Source: Leptospira kobayashii (GTDB lineage: Bacteria; Spirochaetota; Leptospiria; Leptospirales; Leptospiraceae). Taken from it: 64,000 nucleotides of DNA. This document shows positions 8,223 through 17,897 of this stretch, piece by piece (the first letter of the stretch is position 1; each line of letters begins with the position of its first letter). Below the pieces are notes generated by a model, which saw nothing but the letters and a program-made list of their open reading frames with translations, was not told the DNA's origin and made no database searches. The stretch is from NCBI RefSeq assembly GCF_003114835.2, contig NZ_AP025028.1, positions 124,001-188,000 on the forward strand, given 5' to 3'. A program made the position numbers and the translations under genes.

Positions 8223-10076
8223 ATGCCCTACTTTAAAAATAATGGAAAGAATTTATTACCTAAAATTTTAACCATATCGGCTTTGCTATTTTCAATAACG
8301 TACATTGTATCTGTAAATACAGGAGCATCTTCCAGTTCGCATCCTTTGGATGTTTTTTATAAAAAATTATCTCCGAAAATAAAACTCGCCGAAGATTCCG
8401 TCGTATTGCGTAGGTTAGCTCTTCATTTGAAAGGAACCATTCCTTCTCCTGCCGAGCTCGGTGATTTTGCTTCTTCCGATCCGGAAGCCAGAGTAATCAA
8501 TTACTCGATCAATTATCTGCGCGATCCGGGATTTGCGGAATACTGGGGAATGAAATTCGCATCTTTATTCAGAGATAAAACAAAAACAAGAAAGGCTCCG
8601 ACCGGAGCATTTTACAAGTATTTGGCGGATTCGCTTCATTCGAATAAACCCTATGATGTGCTGGTAGGGGAAATGATGAATTCACAAGGCAATCTTGCGG
8701 AAAACCCTGCAACAGGATTCTATATCAGGGATAATGCCGATCCTTTGCAGGTGGCCGAATACGTAGGTCGCCTGTTTTATGCTAAACGAGTCGGATGCGC
8801 CAGATGTCATGATCATCCCTTTATCAAGGATTTTACCAGAAGGGATTATTATGCGGTGGCAGCCTTTTTCAGCCAACAGTTTGTACAGGATTGGTCCTTT
8901 GATTCGGATAAATTCAAAGGCCAGGATGTAGCTTATGTTCCGAGAGAATTAGAGGAACATTTACCGACTGCGGATCTGAAAACTTTGCAAGACAAAAATA
9001 ACGAATGGTATCGTGAAAATTGGAACAAGTGGACGGAAGAGGAGAGGAAGGCATATCAAAAGAAACATGAACTCAAATACGTCACACTTTACAACCAACC
9101 GAAGTTGGGTTTACGTTTTCCCCATACGGATGACGCTCCCGGAGGAGATTTGGTTCGTCCGAAATTTTTAGACGGGACGGAACCGAAATTAAAACCGGGA
9201 GAAGATAGAAGAAAGGTTTTTTCGAATTGGCTAACGGATAGAAAGAATGACCGTTTTCGAAAAGTCATAATCAATCGCATTTGGACCGAGCTGATGGGAT
9301 GGAGCTTCTTCACTCCGTTAGACGATTGGAATGCGGACACGAAACTACAAGGCGAAGAAATTTTAAATCATCTGGATCAGGTATTTGTAAAGCAGGAATA
9401 CAGAATCAAGGATTTGATTTTATACATCGTCTCTTCAGACGCGTATGCGCGCTCTTATCCGGCGCCGAAAGATCCCGATCCCGAGGATTCCATCCGTTAT
9501 TTTGCATCTCAAAGATTGAATCCCGATCAATTATTAAACTCCTTGATCAAAGCTTCAAATACTTTGTCGCTAAGTGGAATTTGGGAAAGAAAGATCGTTC
9601 CTTTGGATGATTTGGGAAATTTGGAATCCATCGATCTATCGGGAATGGGAACGGTTCGTACTCCGAAAGATCAACCCAAAGACATCACGACCGCTATCGA
9701 AGTGGAACGCCCCGCACCTTATCATAGTTTTTTAGCAGTATTCGGATCAGGTTCCAGAACGGATATAGATGATGACTTTTCTGAAATTACAATTGAACAG
9801 GTGTTAACTCTATTAAACGGACGGGTTACCGGAAAGATCACCTGGGATTTTGGAGGAAACGATTCTTTCCCCAAGAAAAAATTCGACGAAACCAAATCCA
9901 TGACGAAGACGATGGATCATATTTATTTTACACTTCTCGGACGACATATGCATAAATCGGAACAGGATGTATTGATCAAACAATTACTCAAACCGGACAA
10001 TGTGTACGATCGGGAAATATTGCAGGATCTTTCCTGGGCGATCTTAAATAGTCAGGAGTTTTTGCATGTCAATTAA
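8223..10076 (+). CDS. Secreted DUF1549/DUF1553 (PSD1-type) protein
   Basis: A 617-residue protein with an N-terminal hydrophobic signal (about 12-35). The first half matches DUF1549: it carries the conserved CARCHDHPF segment and 'YYAVAAFF'. The second half matches DUF1553 (RVIINRIW-like NRIWTELMGW and 'SDAYARSYP'). These proteins are best known from planctomycetes, where they pair with DUF1501 proteins, as here; their activity is unproven. CARCH fits a CXXCH haem-attachment motif, so a cytochrome-like role is possible but not established. The downstream DUF1501 gene starts inside its last codons (11-base overlap), implying coupled expression. Confidence 0.85.
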   Translation: MPYFKNNGKNLLPKILTISALLFSITYIVSVNTGASSSSHPLDVFYKKLSPKIKLAEDSVVLRRLALHLKGTIPSPAELGDFASSDPEARVINYSINYLRDPGFAEYWGMKFASLFRDKTKTRKAPTGAFYKYLADSLHSNKPYDVLVGEMMNSQGNLAENPATGFYIRDNADPLQVAEYVGRLFYAKRVGCARCHDHPFIKDFTRRDYYAVAAFFSQQFVQDWSFDSDKFKGQDVAYVPRELEEHLPTADLKTLQDKNNEWYRENWNKWTEEERKAYQKKHELKYVTLYNQPKLGLRFPHTDDAPGGDLVRPKFLDGTEPKLKPGEDRRKVFSNWLTDRKNDRFRKVIINRIWTELMGWSFFTPLDDWNADTKLQGEEILNHLDQVFVKQEYRIKDLILYIVSSDAYARSYPAPKDPDPEDSIRYFASQRLNPDQLLNSLIKASNTLSLSGIWERKIVPLDDLGNLESIDLSGMGTVRTPKDQPKDITTAIEVERPAPYHSFLAVFGSGSRTDIDDDFSEITIEQVLTLLNGRVTGKITWDFGGNDSFPKKKFDETKSMTKTMDHIYFTLLGRHMHKSEQDVLIKQLLKPDNVYDREILQDLSWAILNSQEFLHVN

Positions 10077-11388
10077 TATGAATTCATACGAAAGAAAGTT
10101 ATTTCTCAAAAAAAGTATGGGGATTCTCGCGGGGGCTTTTATGGCTTCCTTACCGGCACATTCCCTGTTTTCAAAAGAGGCAGAGGACGCAGAACAGGAA
10201 GGAGAATTCACTCATAGCTCTCCGGTCAAATCCATCATATTCATCAATATGGAAGGAGGTATGAGTCATGTGGATACCTTGGATCCGAAAGCGAATAGTT
10301 CCTTTTCCAAAGTGGCATCTACCATTCCCGGAATCAATGTATTGGAACCCTTTGCCAAAACGGCCAAACAATTCAAACACCTAGGAATTGTTAGGAGCAC
10401 TTGGAGTGAAGACGGAGATCATGGGTTCGGGCAATATCTCTTAAACACAGGTTATCGTATGCCGGAAGGAATGGGATTTCCCGACATTCCTCATTTCGGA
10501 TCGGTGTTTGCTTATTCCAAAAAGAGAAATGAAAAAGGTTCTTATTTTCCTTCCTACGTTACGATGGGAAGTCGAAGCGGACGGATCGGAAATTCCGGCT
10601 TTTTGGGTGTTCCCTATGCGGGTTTTCATATCGGCAACCTGGACAATCCTATCAATCATTTGGTTCCTTCGTCCGGAAAATACAAAGACGAAAGACTGGT
10701 TCGAAGAAAGGACATTTTGGAAATGATGAATTCAGAGTTCGGACTTAGAAACAATTCTCCTCAATTGAAACTTTGGTCCGAGATGGTGAAAGCTGCGGAT
10801 GAATTTAGAAATTCTTCACGACTCGCCAGCTTTGATCTTACCAAAGAATCCGAAGCAACTAAGGCTCGTTATGGCACAAGCTGGCAAGGTAAATCATTGC
10901 TAATGGCGAAAAGATTGGCCGAAAAAGAAGTTCCTTTCATTCAAATATCCATCGGTGGTTGGGATACGCATAATAACAATAAGGCGCAAATTGCGAAAAT
11001 CATGAGCGAAACGGATCAAGGCATTGCTGCATTGATTGAAGATTTGGCAGCGAGCGGTTTATTATCCCAGACTGTATTTTTCCTCAGCACTGAATTCGGA
11101 CGAACTCCCGATGTGGGAAGCCGGGACGGAAGAGACCATCATCCCAGAGTTTGGACGAGCCTTCTCGGAGGAGGCCCTTTTGAAAAAGGATTTGTGTTGG
11201 GAGAATCCGACGAAAAAGGGGAAAGACCTGCCAAATCAAGCGAAGCTTATCATCTACGGGATTTGATTTCAAGCATACATTATGCTTCGGGAGTAGACCC
11301 GGACGCTTCGCTTCCGAATTCTTTCGGTAGACCGTTTCCACTTTCTCCCCGTTCGGCGAAAGTGATCGAGGATGTAATTTCTCTTTAG
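10066..11388 (+). CDS. DUF1501 protein (alkaline-phosphatase/sulfatase-superfamily fold)
   Basis: A 440-residue protein with an N-terminal hydrophobic signal (about 15-35, with no twin-arginine pair I would trust). DUF1501 motifs are visible: an early 'NMEGGMSHVDTLDPK', a central 'GGWDTHNNN' and a late 'FGRTPDVGSRDGRDHHP', which supplies Asp and His residues of the kind that bind metals in the alkaline-phosphatase superfamily. Substrate unknown. It overlaps the DUF1549 gene by 11 bases; AGGAG seven bases upstream supports the ATG at 10066, though a second ATG follows 12 bases later. It ends 4 bases short of a convergent gene. Confidence 0.86.
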   Translation: MSINMNSYERKLFLKKSMGILAGAFMASLPAHSLFSKEAEDAEQEGEFTHSSPVKSIIFINMEGGMSHVDTLDPKANSSFSKVASTIPGINVLEPFAKTAKQFKHLGIVRSTWSEDGDHGFGQYLLNTGYRMPEGMGFPDIPHFGSVFAYSKKRNEKGSYFPSYVTMGSRSGRIGNSGFLGVPYAGFHIGNLDNPINHLVPSSGKYKDERLVRRKDILEMMNSEFGLRNNSPQLKLWSEMVKAADEFRNSSRLASFDLTKESEATKARYGTSWQGKSLLMAKRLAEKEVPFIQISIGGWDTHNNNKAQIAKIMSETDQGIAALIEDLAASGLLSQTVFFLSTEFGRTPDVGSRDGRDHHPRVWTSLLGGGPFEKGFVLGESDEKGERPAKSSEAYHLRDLISSIHYASGVDPDASLPNSFGRPFPLSPRSAKVIEDVISL

Positions 11389-11391
11389 GCT

Positions 11392-13134
11392 CTATTCGAA
11401 AATTTGAACTTCTTGTTTGGCTTTATCGTAACAGATTTCTTGTTTTTGATGTGATATGCATTTTTTTTCGGAAGAAGATAAGACGGTATCCTTTGAAATC
11501 ATTTCTTTGATTTCTTTCGATTCTTGCTGGGAAATAGATTCGAATTCAGTCCAGGTATTTGATTTTTTCCATTTTGTTTTCACATAATCACCGTTCTTTG
11601 TTCCTAAGACAATGTAATCCGATTCATTCGGGTTCGGTTTGGAATAGGAGGGAAGTATTTTTATATTTTGAATCGGTTCTTTCCATTTGGGTCCGGGTTC
11701 CGCACGAAAGGAATCTCTCTCATTCCAAAGAATATAAAATTGCGAATCCGATTTGGAACGAACGATCATATCAATATCCAAATCATTGTCCAAATCCAGA
11801 AATAGAATTTCGCTCGGATCTTTTCCTACTTTCAACTCGATTGGATTTTTTAAAAAACCGAATTTGTTTTGGAACGCAATCGAAACCTTACCTGAGTAAG
11901 TCGGATGCGTAAAAACCAGATCTTTTTTATTATCCGAATTCAAGTCGTAAGAAAATACTTTGCCCGGGTAAAGAGGAAGAGGAACTGCTGTGGCGAATCT
12001 TTCTTTTTTTCCTTTGGCTCCGAGTAAGGTTCTCACAAATCCGGGTCCTTGCCATTCCAATTTCAAATATTTGCCTCCCCCTCCTTGAAAGTATTCGATT
12101 TCAATCGGTACAGGATCACCTTCATTCAGTTTGGTGGTTTCCGAGAACTCGGTCGGCCCCATCCAAGTCCACTGATCAATTAGAGTTTGGTTGGCTATTT
12201 TTACCCGAACTCCGTCATCGCTTGTGACAAAAAAAGTATAATCTCCTGTTACGGGAACTTGTAGAAAGGAAGAAAACCTTGCACAAAAATTTTCAAGCGG
12301 AACTCCTTTTGTAAACGGTTCTGCACTTGATATAAAATTCAAAACATCAGTTTTGTTTTTTAAAATCGGTTCTTTGAATTCCCTTCCTTTGAAATAATTT
12401 GCATCCCAGTTTGTTTCCGTGCCGAACGGAGTGACCAAGGAATATCCGTAATCCAAGGATCCGATCTTTCGGATGGTGGACTTGGAAAAGGACGGGCTCT
12501 CCCAAAGAAGTTCCGCATAGGCATCCCCACCCCGGTCATAGTATTCCATTTTCAGATTGTATTCTTTGCCTGCTGTTAAAGCGAGTTCTCCTGAAAATTC
12601 GGAGGTACCCATATCCTTCCATTGATCAATGATGAGTTTTCCATCTACCCAAAGTCTGGTTCCATCGTCCGTTCTTGTGGTAAATTTATACTTTTCGGAA
12701 TAGGAAGATTTGATTTTGCCGATCCATCTGGCACCGAACGAATCTCCGGCGTAGTCCGGAGAAAAAGATTCTCCTCCGTAAGGAAAATAAATAGCCGATT
12801 CCTTTCCTGTTAAAATTTCCTTTTTTAGTTCAGGCTCTGAAAAATAATGCGCTTCTATATTGCCAACAAATCCTTGTTCTGTGGGACTTAAAAAATGCAG
12901 CAACCCTGTTTGATACTGGATCCCTGCGATCACCGGCAAATCGTTTTTGGTTTCCCATAAAGTCAGATCATCAAATCCGTTTTCAATATGGGTTTGAGAA
13001 ACAAGTTTCGATTTGGTTTGGGAAAGAAGAGACAAACTTAATAAGGAGGTAACAATACAAAATACGGAAAGAATTTTTTTCCGATTTGTTTGTGTGCAGA
13101 AAAATAAATCTAATATTCGTTTGGTTATGATCAT
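11392..13134 (-). CDS. Exported protein with two PA14 domains and FG-GAP-like repeats
   Basis: A 580-residue exported protein with a basic, hydrophobic N terminus (about 1-42). Two PA14 domains follow (about 95-215 and 255-350), each with the typical 'TDDGTRLWVDGKLIIDQW' or 'SDDGVRVKIANQTLIDQW' core. PA14 domains commonly bind glycans or sit in adhesins. A beta-propeller-like part then carries two Asp-rich FG-GAP/VCBS repeats (YDLNSDNKKDLVFT and LDLDNDLDIDMIVRS) that probably bind calcium. It is coupled by an ATGA overlap to the upstream porin gene, so the two products may work together at the surface. Ligand unknown. Confidence 0.8.
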   Translation of the reverse strand: MIITKRILDLFFCTQTNRKKILSVFCIVTSLLSLSLLSQTKSKLVSQTHIENGFDDLTLWETKNDLPVIAGIQYQTGLLHFLSPTEQGFVGNIEAHYFSEPELKKEILTGKESAIYFPYGGESFSPDYAGDSFGARWIGKIKSSYSEKYKFTTRTDDGTRLWVDGKLIIDQWKDMGTSEFSGELALTAGKEYNLKMEYYDRGGDAYAELLWESPSFSKSTIRKIGSLDYGYSLVTPFGTETNWDANYFKGREFKEPILKNKTDVLNFISSAEPFTKGVPLENFCARFSSFLQVPVTGDYTFFVTSDDGVRVKIANQTLIDQWTWMGPTEFSETTKLNEGDPVPIEIEYFQGGGGKYLKLEWQGPGFVRTLLGAKGKKERFATAVPLPLYPGKVFSYDLNSDNKKDLVFTHPTYSGKVSIAFQNKFGFLKNPIELKVGKDPSEILFLDLDNDLDIDMIVRSKSDSQFYILWNERDSFRAEPGPKWKEPIQNIKILPSYSKPNPNESDYIVLGTKNGDYVKTKWKKSNTWTEFESISQQESKEIKEMISKDTVLSSSEKKCISHQKQEICYDKAKQEVQIFE

Positions 13135-14405
13135 AAATAAATTTGCATCTGAACTCGGAATTGTTCCGAGCCGTAGTTTTGACTTACTTCACCGTCTTGG
13201 TGCGAGTAGTCAGCTTGGATTTTTAAGTTATGATCTTGGATATAATAAGAAAAAGCAATCCCTCTTTCCCGGCTGTAGGTAAGGGTGGGATCCGTTTTTG
13301 CAATAGGATAGTATTCTGAAAAACGAAATGCTACTCCCAATTTTTGCGTCAGTAAATAACCGAATTGAATCATTTCTCCTCGAGCGGATCTCGAGTATTC
13401 CCGTTTCAATTGACTGCCTATTTCCTTTTCCCGATAAGGAGCATCCGCATCACGTACCAAGTATTCTCCTGAAAGAGAAAATCCCTGCCACTTCAATACA
13501 AACTCTGCGCCGGAATGATTGTAGGTAAACCGGGCAAAATCATATGTATCACCGAAGGTTGAGAGTGTTCTGTTCGAATTTACGTTTTTCGCCCCGAAGA
13601 CGGAAAAGGAAAGTTTGGGCGTTGTAGAATAATCCAGGTCAGGCTCTCCTGTATCCGTATAACAACCTAAAGGATAATATGTTAGTTTGGCGATGCTTAA
13701 GACCCCAGGTGAGCCGGATGTTTTATTTCTTCCGTCACCTCCGAATACCCCCACATTATAACCGAAATGATTCAATCCCAGAAAATTATTGGAAAATACC
13801 TGAGCACCTACATCCCGATCCAAATTCAATTCCCCATTCGAAATGGTTCGGTCGACAAACTCTTGTATGCCGTCGGAGATTACTCTTTCCCGGTTGAAAG
13901 GAACTTTCATCTGTCCACCCGAAATATTGAAATCTCTATATTTAGCATATGTTAGAACTGCATCCCTCAAAGGGACCGGCCTGTCTTTTTCCATATCTTG
14001 GTCGGAAAAACCCAACTGCATATAGTATTGCCAATCTTTGTTCATGACATAACCTCGTAGGGCAATTCTAGCCCTTCTCAGTTGTAGTTCCGTAGGATCA
14101 CTGTCCGGGTTTGTGGAATTTCCCTGGGTGTATCTTCCCTGAAAGCGCAAACGGAGATTAAGAGACGCATCTTCGTCGGGAGATTCAAAATCCAAACCTT
14201 TTCCAAATGCCATACGGACTTTTGCCGGTTTTTCCGAATTTAGCTTCTCTTCTTTGGCAACGATTGTCTTTTTCGGATCGGTTTTCGTAGGAAGGGGAGA
14301 AGGGCTGTCGGTTTGAGAGTGGATTTTCGATACAGGTAGATAAAGTAGTAGAAAGAGAAGGAATATGAGGTATTTATCTTGGCTTTTAGGCATTTCGGCG
14401 GCCAT
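13131..14405 (-). CDS. Outer-membrane porin of the phosphate-selective O/P family
   Basis: About 424 residues: signal peptide, a low-complexity Pro/Thr/Lys linker, then an OprO/OprP-like beta barrel. Family features are 'RLRFQGRYTQGN', 'LQLRRARIALRGYV' and 'WQYYMQLGFSDQD' near the start of the barrel, and alternating aromatic strands ending in 'FRVQMQIYL', a typical outer-membrane C terminus apart from Leu instead of Phe. Whether it selects phosphate or polyphosphate cannot be read by eye. Possible starts are GTG 14429, ATG 14405 and ATG 14393; I choose 14405 because GGAAAG lies six bases upstream. It is the first gene of a pair with the PA14 protein. Confidence 0.82.
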   Translation of the reverse strand: MAAEMPKSQDKYLIFLLFLLLYLPVSKIHSQTDSPSPLPTKTDPKKTIVAKEEKLNSEKPAKVRMAFGKGLDFESPDEDASLNLRLRFQGRYTQGNSTNPDSDPTELQLRRARIALRGYVMNKDWQYYMQLGFSDQDMEKDRPVPLRDAVLTYAKYRDFNISGGQMKVPFNRERVISDGIQEFVDRTISNGELNLDRDVGAQVFSNNFLGLNHFGYNVGVFGGDGRNKTSGSPGVLSIAKLTYYPLGCYTDTGEPDLDYSTTPKLSFSVFGAKNVNSNRTLSTFGDTYDFARFTYNHSGAEFVLKWQGFSLSGEYLVRDADAPYREKEIGSQLKREYSRSARGEMIQFGYLLTQKLGVAFRFSEYYPIAKTDPTLTYSRERGIAFSYYIQDHNLKIQADYSHQDGEVSQNYGSEQFRVQMQIYL

Positions 14406-14631
14406 TCCGCGCTTTCCGGGGATTTCCACGGTGCGAGATAATTACAAATTAATTACATGTTTTCCTGTCGTAAATTTAGGTCATCCGCTTTACCCCTCAG
14501 AATCATTTTGTGGTACCTCCGACAGTGGTTTTCACCCCCCTACCTCCAATCGAAGCCTGTAAAATCTTGAAAACCAGAAATCATTTTTCCTTTTCCAAAA
14601 AACTTAGTTCCAAAGACTGTTCCCATTATCT

Positions 14632-15660
14632 ATGAAAAAAGCACTGATTACTGGAATCACAGGGCAAGATGGCTCTTACTTGGCGGAACTTCTCTTGGAA
14701 AAAGGGTACCAAGTACATGGAATCGTAAGACGAACAAGTCTATTCAACCGAAATCGTATCGAACACCTTCATGGAAATTCCAATTTAATTTTACACTACG
14801 GGGATATGACCGATTCCTCCAATTTAAATCGAATTTTAGAAAAAACCCAGCCGGAAGAGATTTATAACCTGGCCGCACAATCCCATGTTCAGGTTTCTTT
14901 TGAAGTTCCGGAATACACTGCCGAAGTAGACGGAGTGGGAACCTTACGAATCTTAGATGCAATTAAGCAGACAGGCATCAAATCCAGATTTTACCAGGCG
15001 TCCACATCCGAACTTTACGGTTTGGTACAGGAAATTCCTCAAACGGAAAAAACTCCGTTTTATCCCCGCTCTCCTTATGCCGTAGCTAAATTATACGCAT
15101 ATTGGGCGGTAGTAAACTATAGAGAAGCATACGGACTTCATGCTTCCAATGGAATTCTATTCAATCATGAATCTCCTAGACGTGGAGAAGCATTCGTAAC
15201 CAGAAAAGTGACACTTGGTGTTGCTGCCGTAAAAGCAGGACAATTGCCTCATATTACTATGGGAAATATTGATTCCAAACGCGACTGGGGATATGCACCG
15301 GACTATGTGCAAATGATGTGGATGATGTTACAACAAGACAAACCGGACGATTATGTTGTAGCTACAAATGAAATGCATACTGTTCGTGAATTCATCGAAG
15401 AATCGTACCGAATCGCCGGTTTTGAAGTGGTTTGGGAAGGTAAAGAAGACAAAGAAGTCGGTAAAGATAAAAAGACCGGCAAAGTTTTAGTCAAAATCGA
15501 TCCTAAATACTACCGACCTGCAGAAGTGGAATTGTTGATCGGAAATCCCGAAAAAGCAAAACAAAAGTTAGGTTGGGTTCCTAAAGTGAAATTCAAAGAA
15601 TTGGTTAAGATTATGACGGAAGCCGATTTGGCATCTTACGGTTTGAAACCGGAAGCATAA
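14632..15660 (+). CDS. gmd: GDP-mannose 4,6-dehydratase
   Basis: A 342-residue short-chain dehydrogenase that converts GDP-mannose to GDP-4-keto-6-deoxymannose, the precursor of GDP-fucose, GDP-rhamnose or GDP-perosamine for surface glycans. Visible are the NAD(P) loop [13 protein letters not shown] (8-20), the Gmd-typical 'RRTSLFN', the catalytic STSELYG and the YAVAK (YxxxK) motif, and '[16 protein letters not shown]', which is diagnostic for Gmd. It stands alone: the genes on both sides run the opposite way, so its partner enzymes (reductase or aminotransferase) are elsewhere. About 225 bases of upstream spacer should hold its promoter, but I could not pick a convincing one. Confidence 0.95.
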   Translation: MKKALITGITGQDGSYLAELLLEKGYQVHGIVRRTSLFNRNRIEHLHGNSNLILHYGDMTDSSNLNRILEKTQPEEIYNLAAQSHVQVSFEVPEYTAEVDGVGTLRILDAIKQTGIKSRFYQASTSELYGLVQEIPQTEKTPFYPRSPYAVAKLYAYWAVVNYREAYGLHASNGILFNHESPRRGEAFVTRKVTLGVAAVKAGQLPHITMGNIDSKRDWGYAPDYVQMMWMMLQQDKPDDYVVATNEMHTVREFIEESYRIAGFEVVWEGKEDKEVGKDKKTGKVLVKIDPKYYRPAEVELLIGNPEKAKQKLGWVPKVKFKELVKIMTEADLASYGLKPEA

Positions 15661-15705
15661 ACCAAACCAAACTTATCATGTAACGGGCATTTGGGGAAGG
15701 TTGGT

Positions 15706-16014
15706 TTAAAGGCCGAAAAATTGATCCAACATCAATTTTTTCAAAGTTTCTTTTAGCTTTTCCTGAATGTTCACGATTTTGACTGTTATCTTTTTCTCAT
15801 CCGCTTTGTTTTTAAAAGAAAGAAGTCTCGAAATTCCCAAAGAACTAACAATTACAACTTTCTCCATATCTAAATAAACTTCAGTAGCATCTTTGTCTAA
15901 GATACTGCTCAGTGTTTCTCTGAGTTCGGGCGAATTTCCGTCCAGGATTTGATCCATAAAACGAACGCGGATCGTATTAGCTTTCTCTTCAATTAGTATT
16001 TTTTCGTTGTTCAT
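15706..16014 (-). CDS. STAS-domain anti-sigma factor antagonist-like protein
   Basis: A 102-residue single STAS domain. The core 'VYLDMEKVVIVSSLGISRLL' region carries the Ser-Ser-Leu-Gly site where anti-sigma antagonists such as SpoIIAA are phosphorylated. No anti-sigma kinase or PP2C phosphatase is nearby, so the partner is unknown. It lies 48 bases after the cyclic-nucleotide-binding protein and probably shares its transcript, which suggests a signalling pair. I prefer the ATG at 16014, preceded by GAGAG, over the one at 16026, which has no ribosome site. Confidence 0.85.
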   Translation of the reverse strand: MNNEKILIEEKANTIRVRFMDQILDGNSPELRETLSSILDKDATEVYLDMEKVVIVSSLGISRLLSFKNKADEKKITVKIVNIQEKLKETLKKLMLDQFFGL

Positions 16015-16062
16015 GTTCTCTCGCATCTAGTGTGCGCAAATTAGAAACTAAGCAACTGAAAT

Positions 16063-17274
16063 TTATTTCAGCTTTTTAAGTTTATTTTCCATCTGTGCTT
16101 TCTTATGATAAAATTGGACGAGTTTTTCCAGCTCCGCAGTGTCGGAACATACAATTTTTCCAAGATCCAGGCGAATAAATTTGTTTTGTTTGATAAGTTC
16201 AGCGATCAACAATTCATCTTTCGGATCGGTTAGCCCGATCATTTTTAAAAGATCTTTGGCGCCCAATTCGAAGTTGATCGTTTGTTTGGGAGCGACTTTC
16301 ACCCTGTTTTTTTCCACAAGAGTCATCAATGTATCTACAATGCGTGCTTGGGAGTCTTTGAGTAGTAGGTTTGCAAGTTGTTTGTATGCGGTCCAAATTC
16401 TTTCGGACAATAACGTAATCAACCTTGTGGCAAGTTGCGGTTGCGCCTTTACCATTCCTTCAAAGTTGGCTTTGTTGATGGCAAGTAGTTCCACATCTCC
16501 CGATGCGATTGCGGAAGCGGAACGGGGCTTGTTGTCCAAAATCGCCATCTCTCCGAAAATATCTCCAGCTTGGAGGACGGCCAACATAACTTCGTTTTGG
16601 TTAACGATCTTGGAGATTTTAACTTTGCCTTGTTGGAGGATGAATAGCTCTTTCCCCGGTTCATGCTCGCAGAAAATCATTTCGTTGTCTTTGTAATTGC
16701 GATTGAACTTTGTATAGTCGATCGCAGCTGCGGCGAAAGGTTGGTTACTGGATTGCAAACGTAATTTTGCTTGGGGTACAAATTGTCCGTTCGGTAGATG
16801 TTTTAAATAACTTTGGTAAGCAAAAGTAGCATGGGGAATATTTTGTTGCTGGAAGTAATATTCGCCGATTTTAAATAATTCGTTCGGATCTTCCTCTACT
16901 GCATTTCGAAAGGAAAGGCGGGTAATCGTAGTATCGAACTGGCGCAACTTCATCGAGAAAAATCGAATGATGTTCATTGCTACGGCTGTTGATTTTTGAA
17001 TCAATGTGCCGAATTGGTCGTAACTAACCGAGATTAAGGAAACATTTGTAAGTGAAGTAGCCGATTCAATTTGAGCGTGTTGGCTCATCGCCGCCACTAC
17101 TCCGAAAAAATCCCCAGGTCCAAGAACTTGGTTCGGATCTTCTCCGACCACAGCAGTCTCCCGAGTAACGCGTACTTTCCCCTCACGTATGATATAGAAA
17201 TTGTTCGCATCTTTCTTCCCTTCTACAATGATGTAGGAGTTTGCTGGGAAGGTTACCATTTGAAAAAATGACAT
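16063..17274 (-). CDS. Protein with two cyclic-nucleotide-binding domains
   Basis: A 403-residue cytoplasmic protein. The N-terminal cNMP-like fold (about 8-115) has GPGDFFG but lacks the Glu and Arg that hold the ligand's ribose and phosphate. The second one (about 190-310) keeps them in 'GEMAILDNKPRSASA', so this is the likely binding domain. A short helical linker joins them. The C-terminal 100 residues are helical and could be a Crp-type winged helix ('KDLLKMIGLTDPKDELLIAELI'), which would make it a transcription factor, but the recognition helix is not clear. The STAS gene follows. No cyclase is nearby. Confidence 0.83.
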   Translation of the reverse strand: MSFFQMVTFPANSYIIVEGKKDANNFYIIREGKVRVTRETAVVGEDPNQVLGPGDFFGVVAAMSQHAQIESATSLTNVSLISVSYDQFGTLIQKSTAVAMNIIRFFSMKLRQFDTTITRLSFRNAVEEDPNELFKIGEYYFQQQNIPHATFAYQSYLKHLPNGQFVPQAKLRLQSSNQPFAAAAIDYTKFNRNYKDNEMIFCEHEPGKELFILQQGKVKISKIVNQNEVMLAVLQAGDIFGEMAILDNKPRSASAIASGDVELLAINKANFEGMVKAQPQLATRLITLLSERIWTAYKQLANLLLKDSQARIVDTLMTLVEKNRVKVAPKQTINFELGAKDLLKMIGLTDPKDELLIAELIKQNKFIRLDLGKIVCSDTAELEKLVQFYHKKAQMENKLKKLK

Positions 17275-17355
17275 CTTTGGATTACTCTAAGGCTTTTTCT
17301 TGTCGACGTGCCCATTTTATTATCGGAAAGCAGGGAGGCAATATTTTCCCAAAAT

Positions 17356-17874
17356 TCATTTATTTTTACCTTCCGATAAAATTTCCAATTGCGAGAGTTC
17401 CATCTCCGCTTCTTGAGCGATCTTGGAAGAATAAGTGTTTGCTGTTATATCCTTAAGTATGGCGATGGCTTTTTCTTCTCTCCCCATTCTTACAAAAGCC
17501 CGTGCCGATTCGAGATAAGCATCAAGTCCTTCTTCCGTATTTGGGTAATCTTTGTACATCATTAGTTCGTTTTGAGCAAGTGCCACGGTATCCCTTGTTT
17601 TTCTGTAAGCACTGGAAAGTAATTTCCTAGCTTCCCACTCTTTTGGATGCCGTAAGTAAAGCACTAGAAAAAGTTTTAATTCCTCTATGGATTTTGTATA
17701 ATTTCTGTCCTGAAAAAACTCATTTGCCTTTTGGAATAGCAGATTTCCCTGTTTGATTTCCTCAGCCTTATAGACTTCGGAAATTTTTTTCGGTTCCGCA
17801 GCCAGGGCGGGAAAGTTGAAAAATAGAACCAAAACCGAAAAATAGAAAATCAAAACCGTCGAATTCTGTCTCAT
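17356..17874 (-). CDS. Exported TPR-like protein
   Basis: A 172-residue protein with a signal peptide ending near FPALA-AEPKK and about four helical hairpins resembling tetratricopeptide repeats (FQKANEFFQDRNYTKSIEEL, then three similar units). Such proteins are periplasmic scaffolds; the shape recalls BamD or YbgF but I see no lipobox. Start chosen at ATG 17874: a longer frame would run back into the upstream VWA gene and give a non-signal N terminus. It follows the VWA gene by 23 bases, a pairing seen in Bat-type aerotolerance operons, though only loosely here. Confidence 0.72.
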   Translation of the reverse strand: MRQNSTVLIFYFSVLVLFFNFPALAAEPKKISEVYKAEEIKQGNLLFQKANEFFQDRNYTKSIEELKLFLVLYLRHPKEWEARKLLSSAYRKTRDTVALAQNELMMYKDYPNTEEGLDAYLESARAFVRMGREEKAIAILKDITANTYSSKIAQEAEMELSQLEILSEGKNK

Positions 17875-17897
17875 TAGTTTCAATGTCGGCTGGTTTC

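Noticed and set aside
14430..14631. C-rich patch near 14533 compared with the GC hairpin at 53940
   Set aside because: The match is loose and no stem of similar strength forms, so I do not call it a second copy of the repeat.
15661..15705. Inverted AAACCAA...TTGGTTT flanking the gmd stop
   Set aside because: The loop is long, one arm has a bulge and there is no T run, so it is not a credible terminator.
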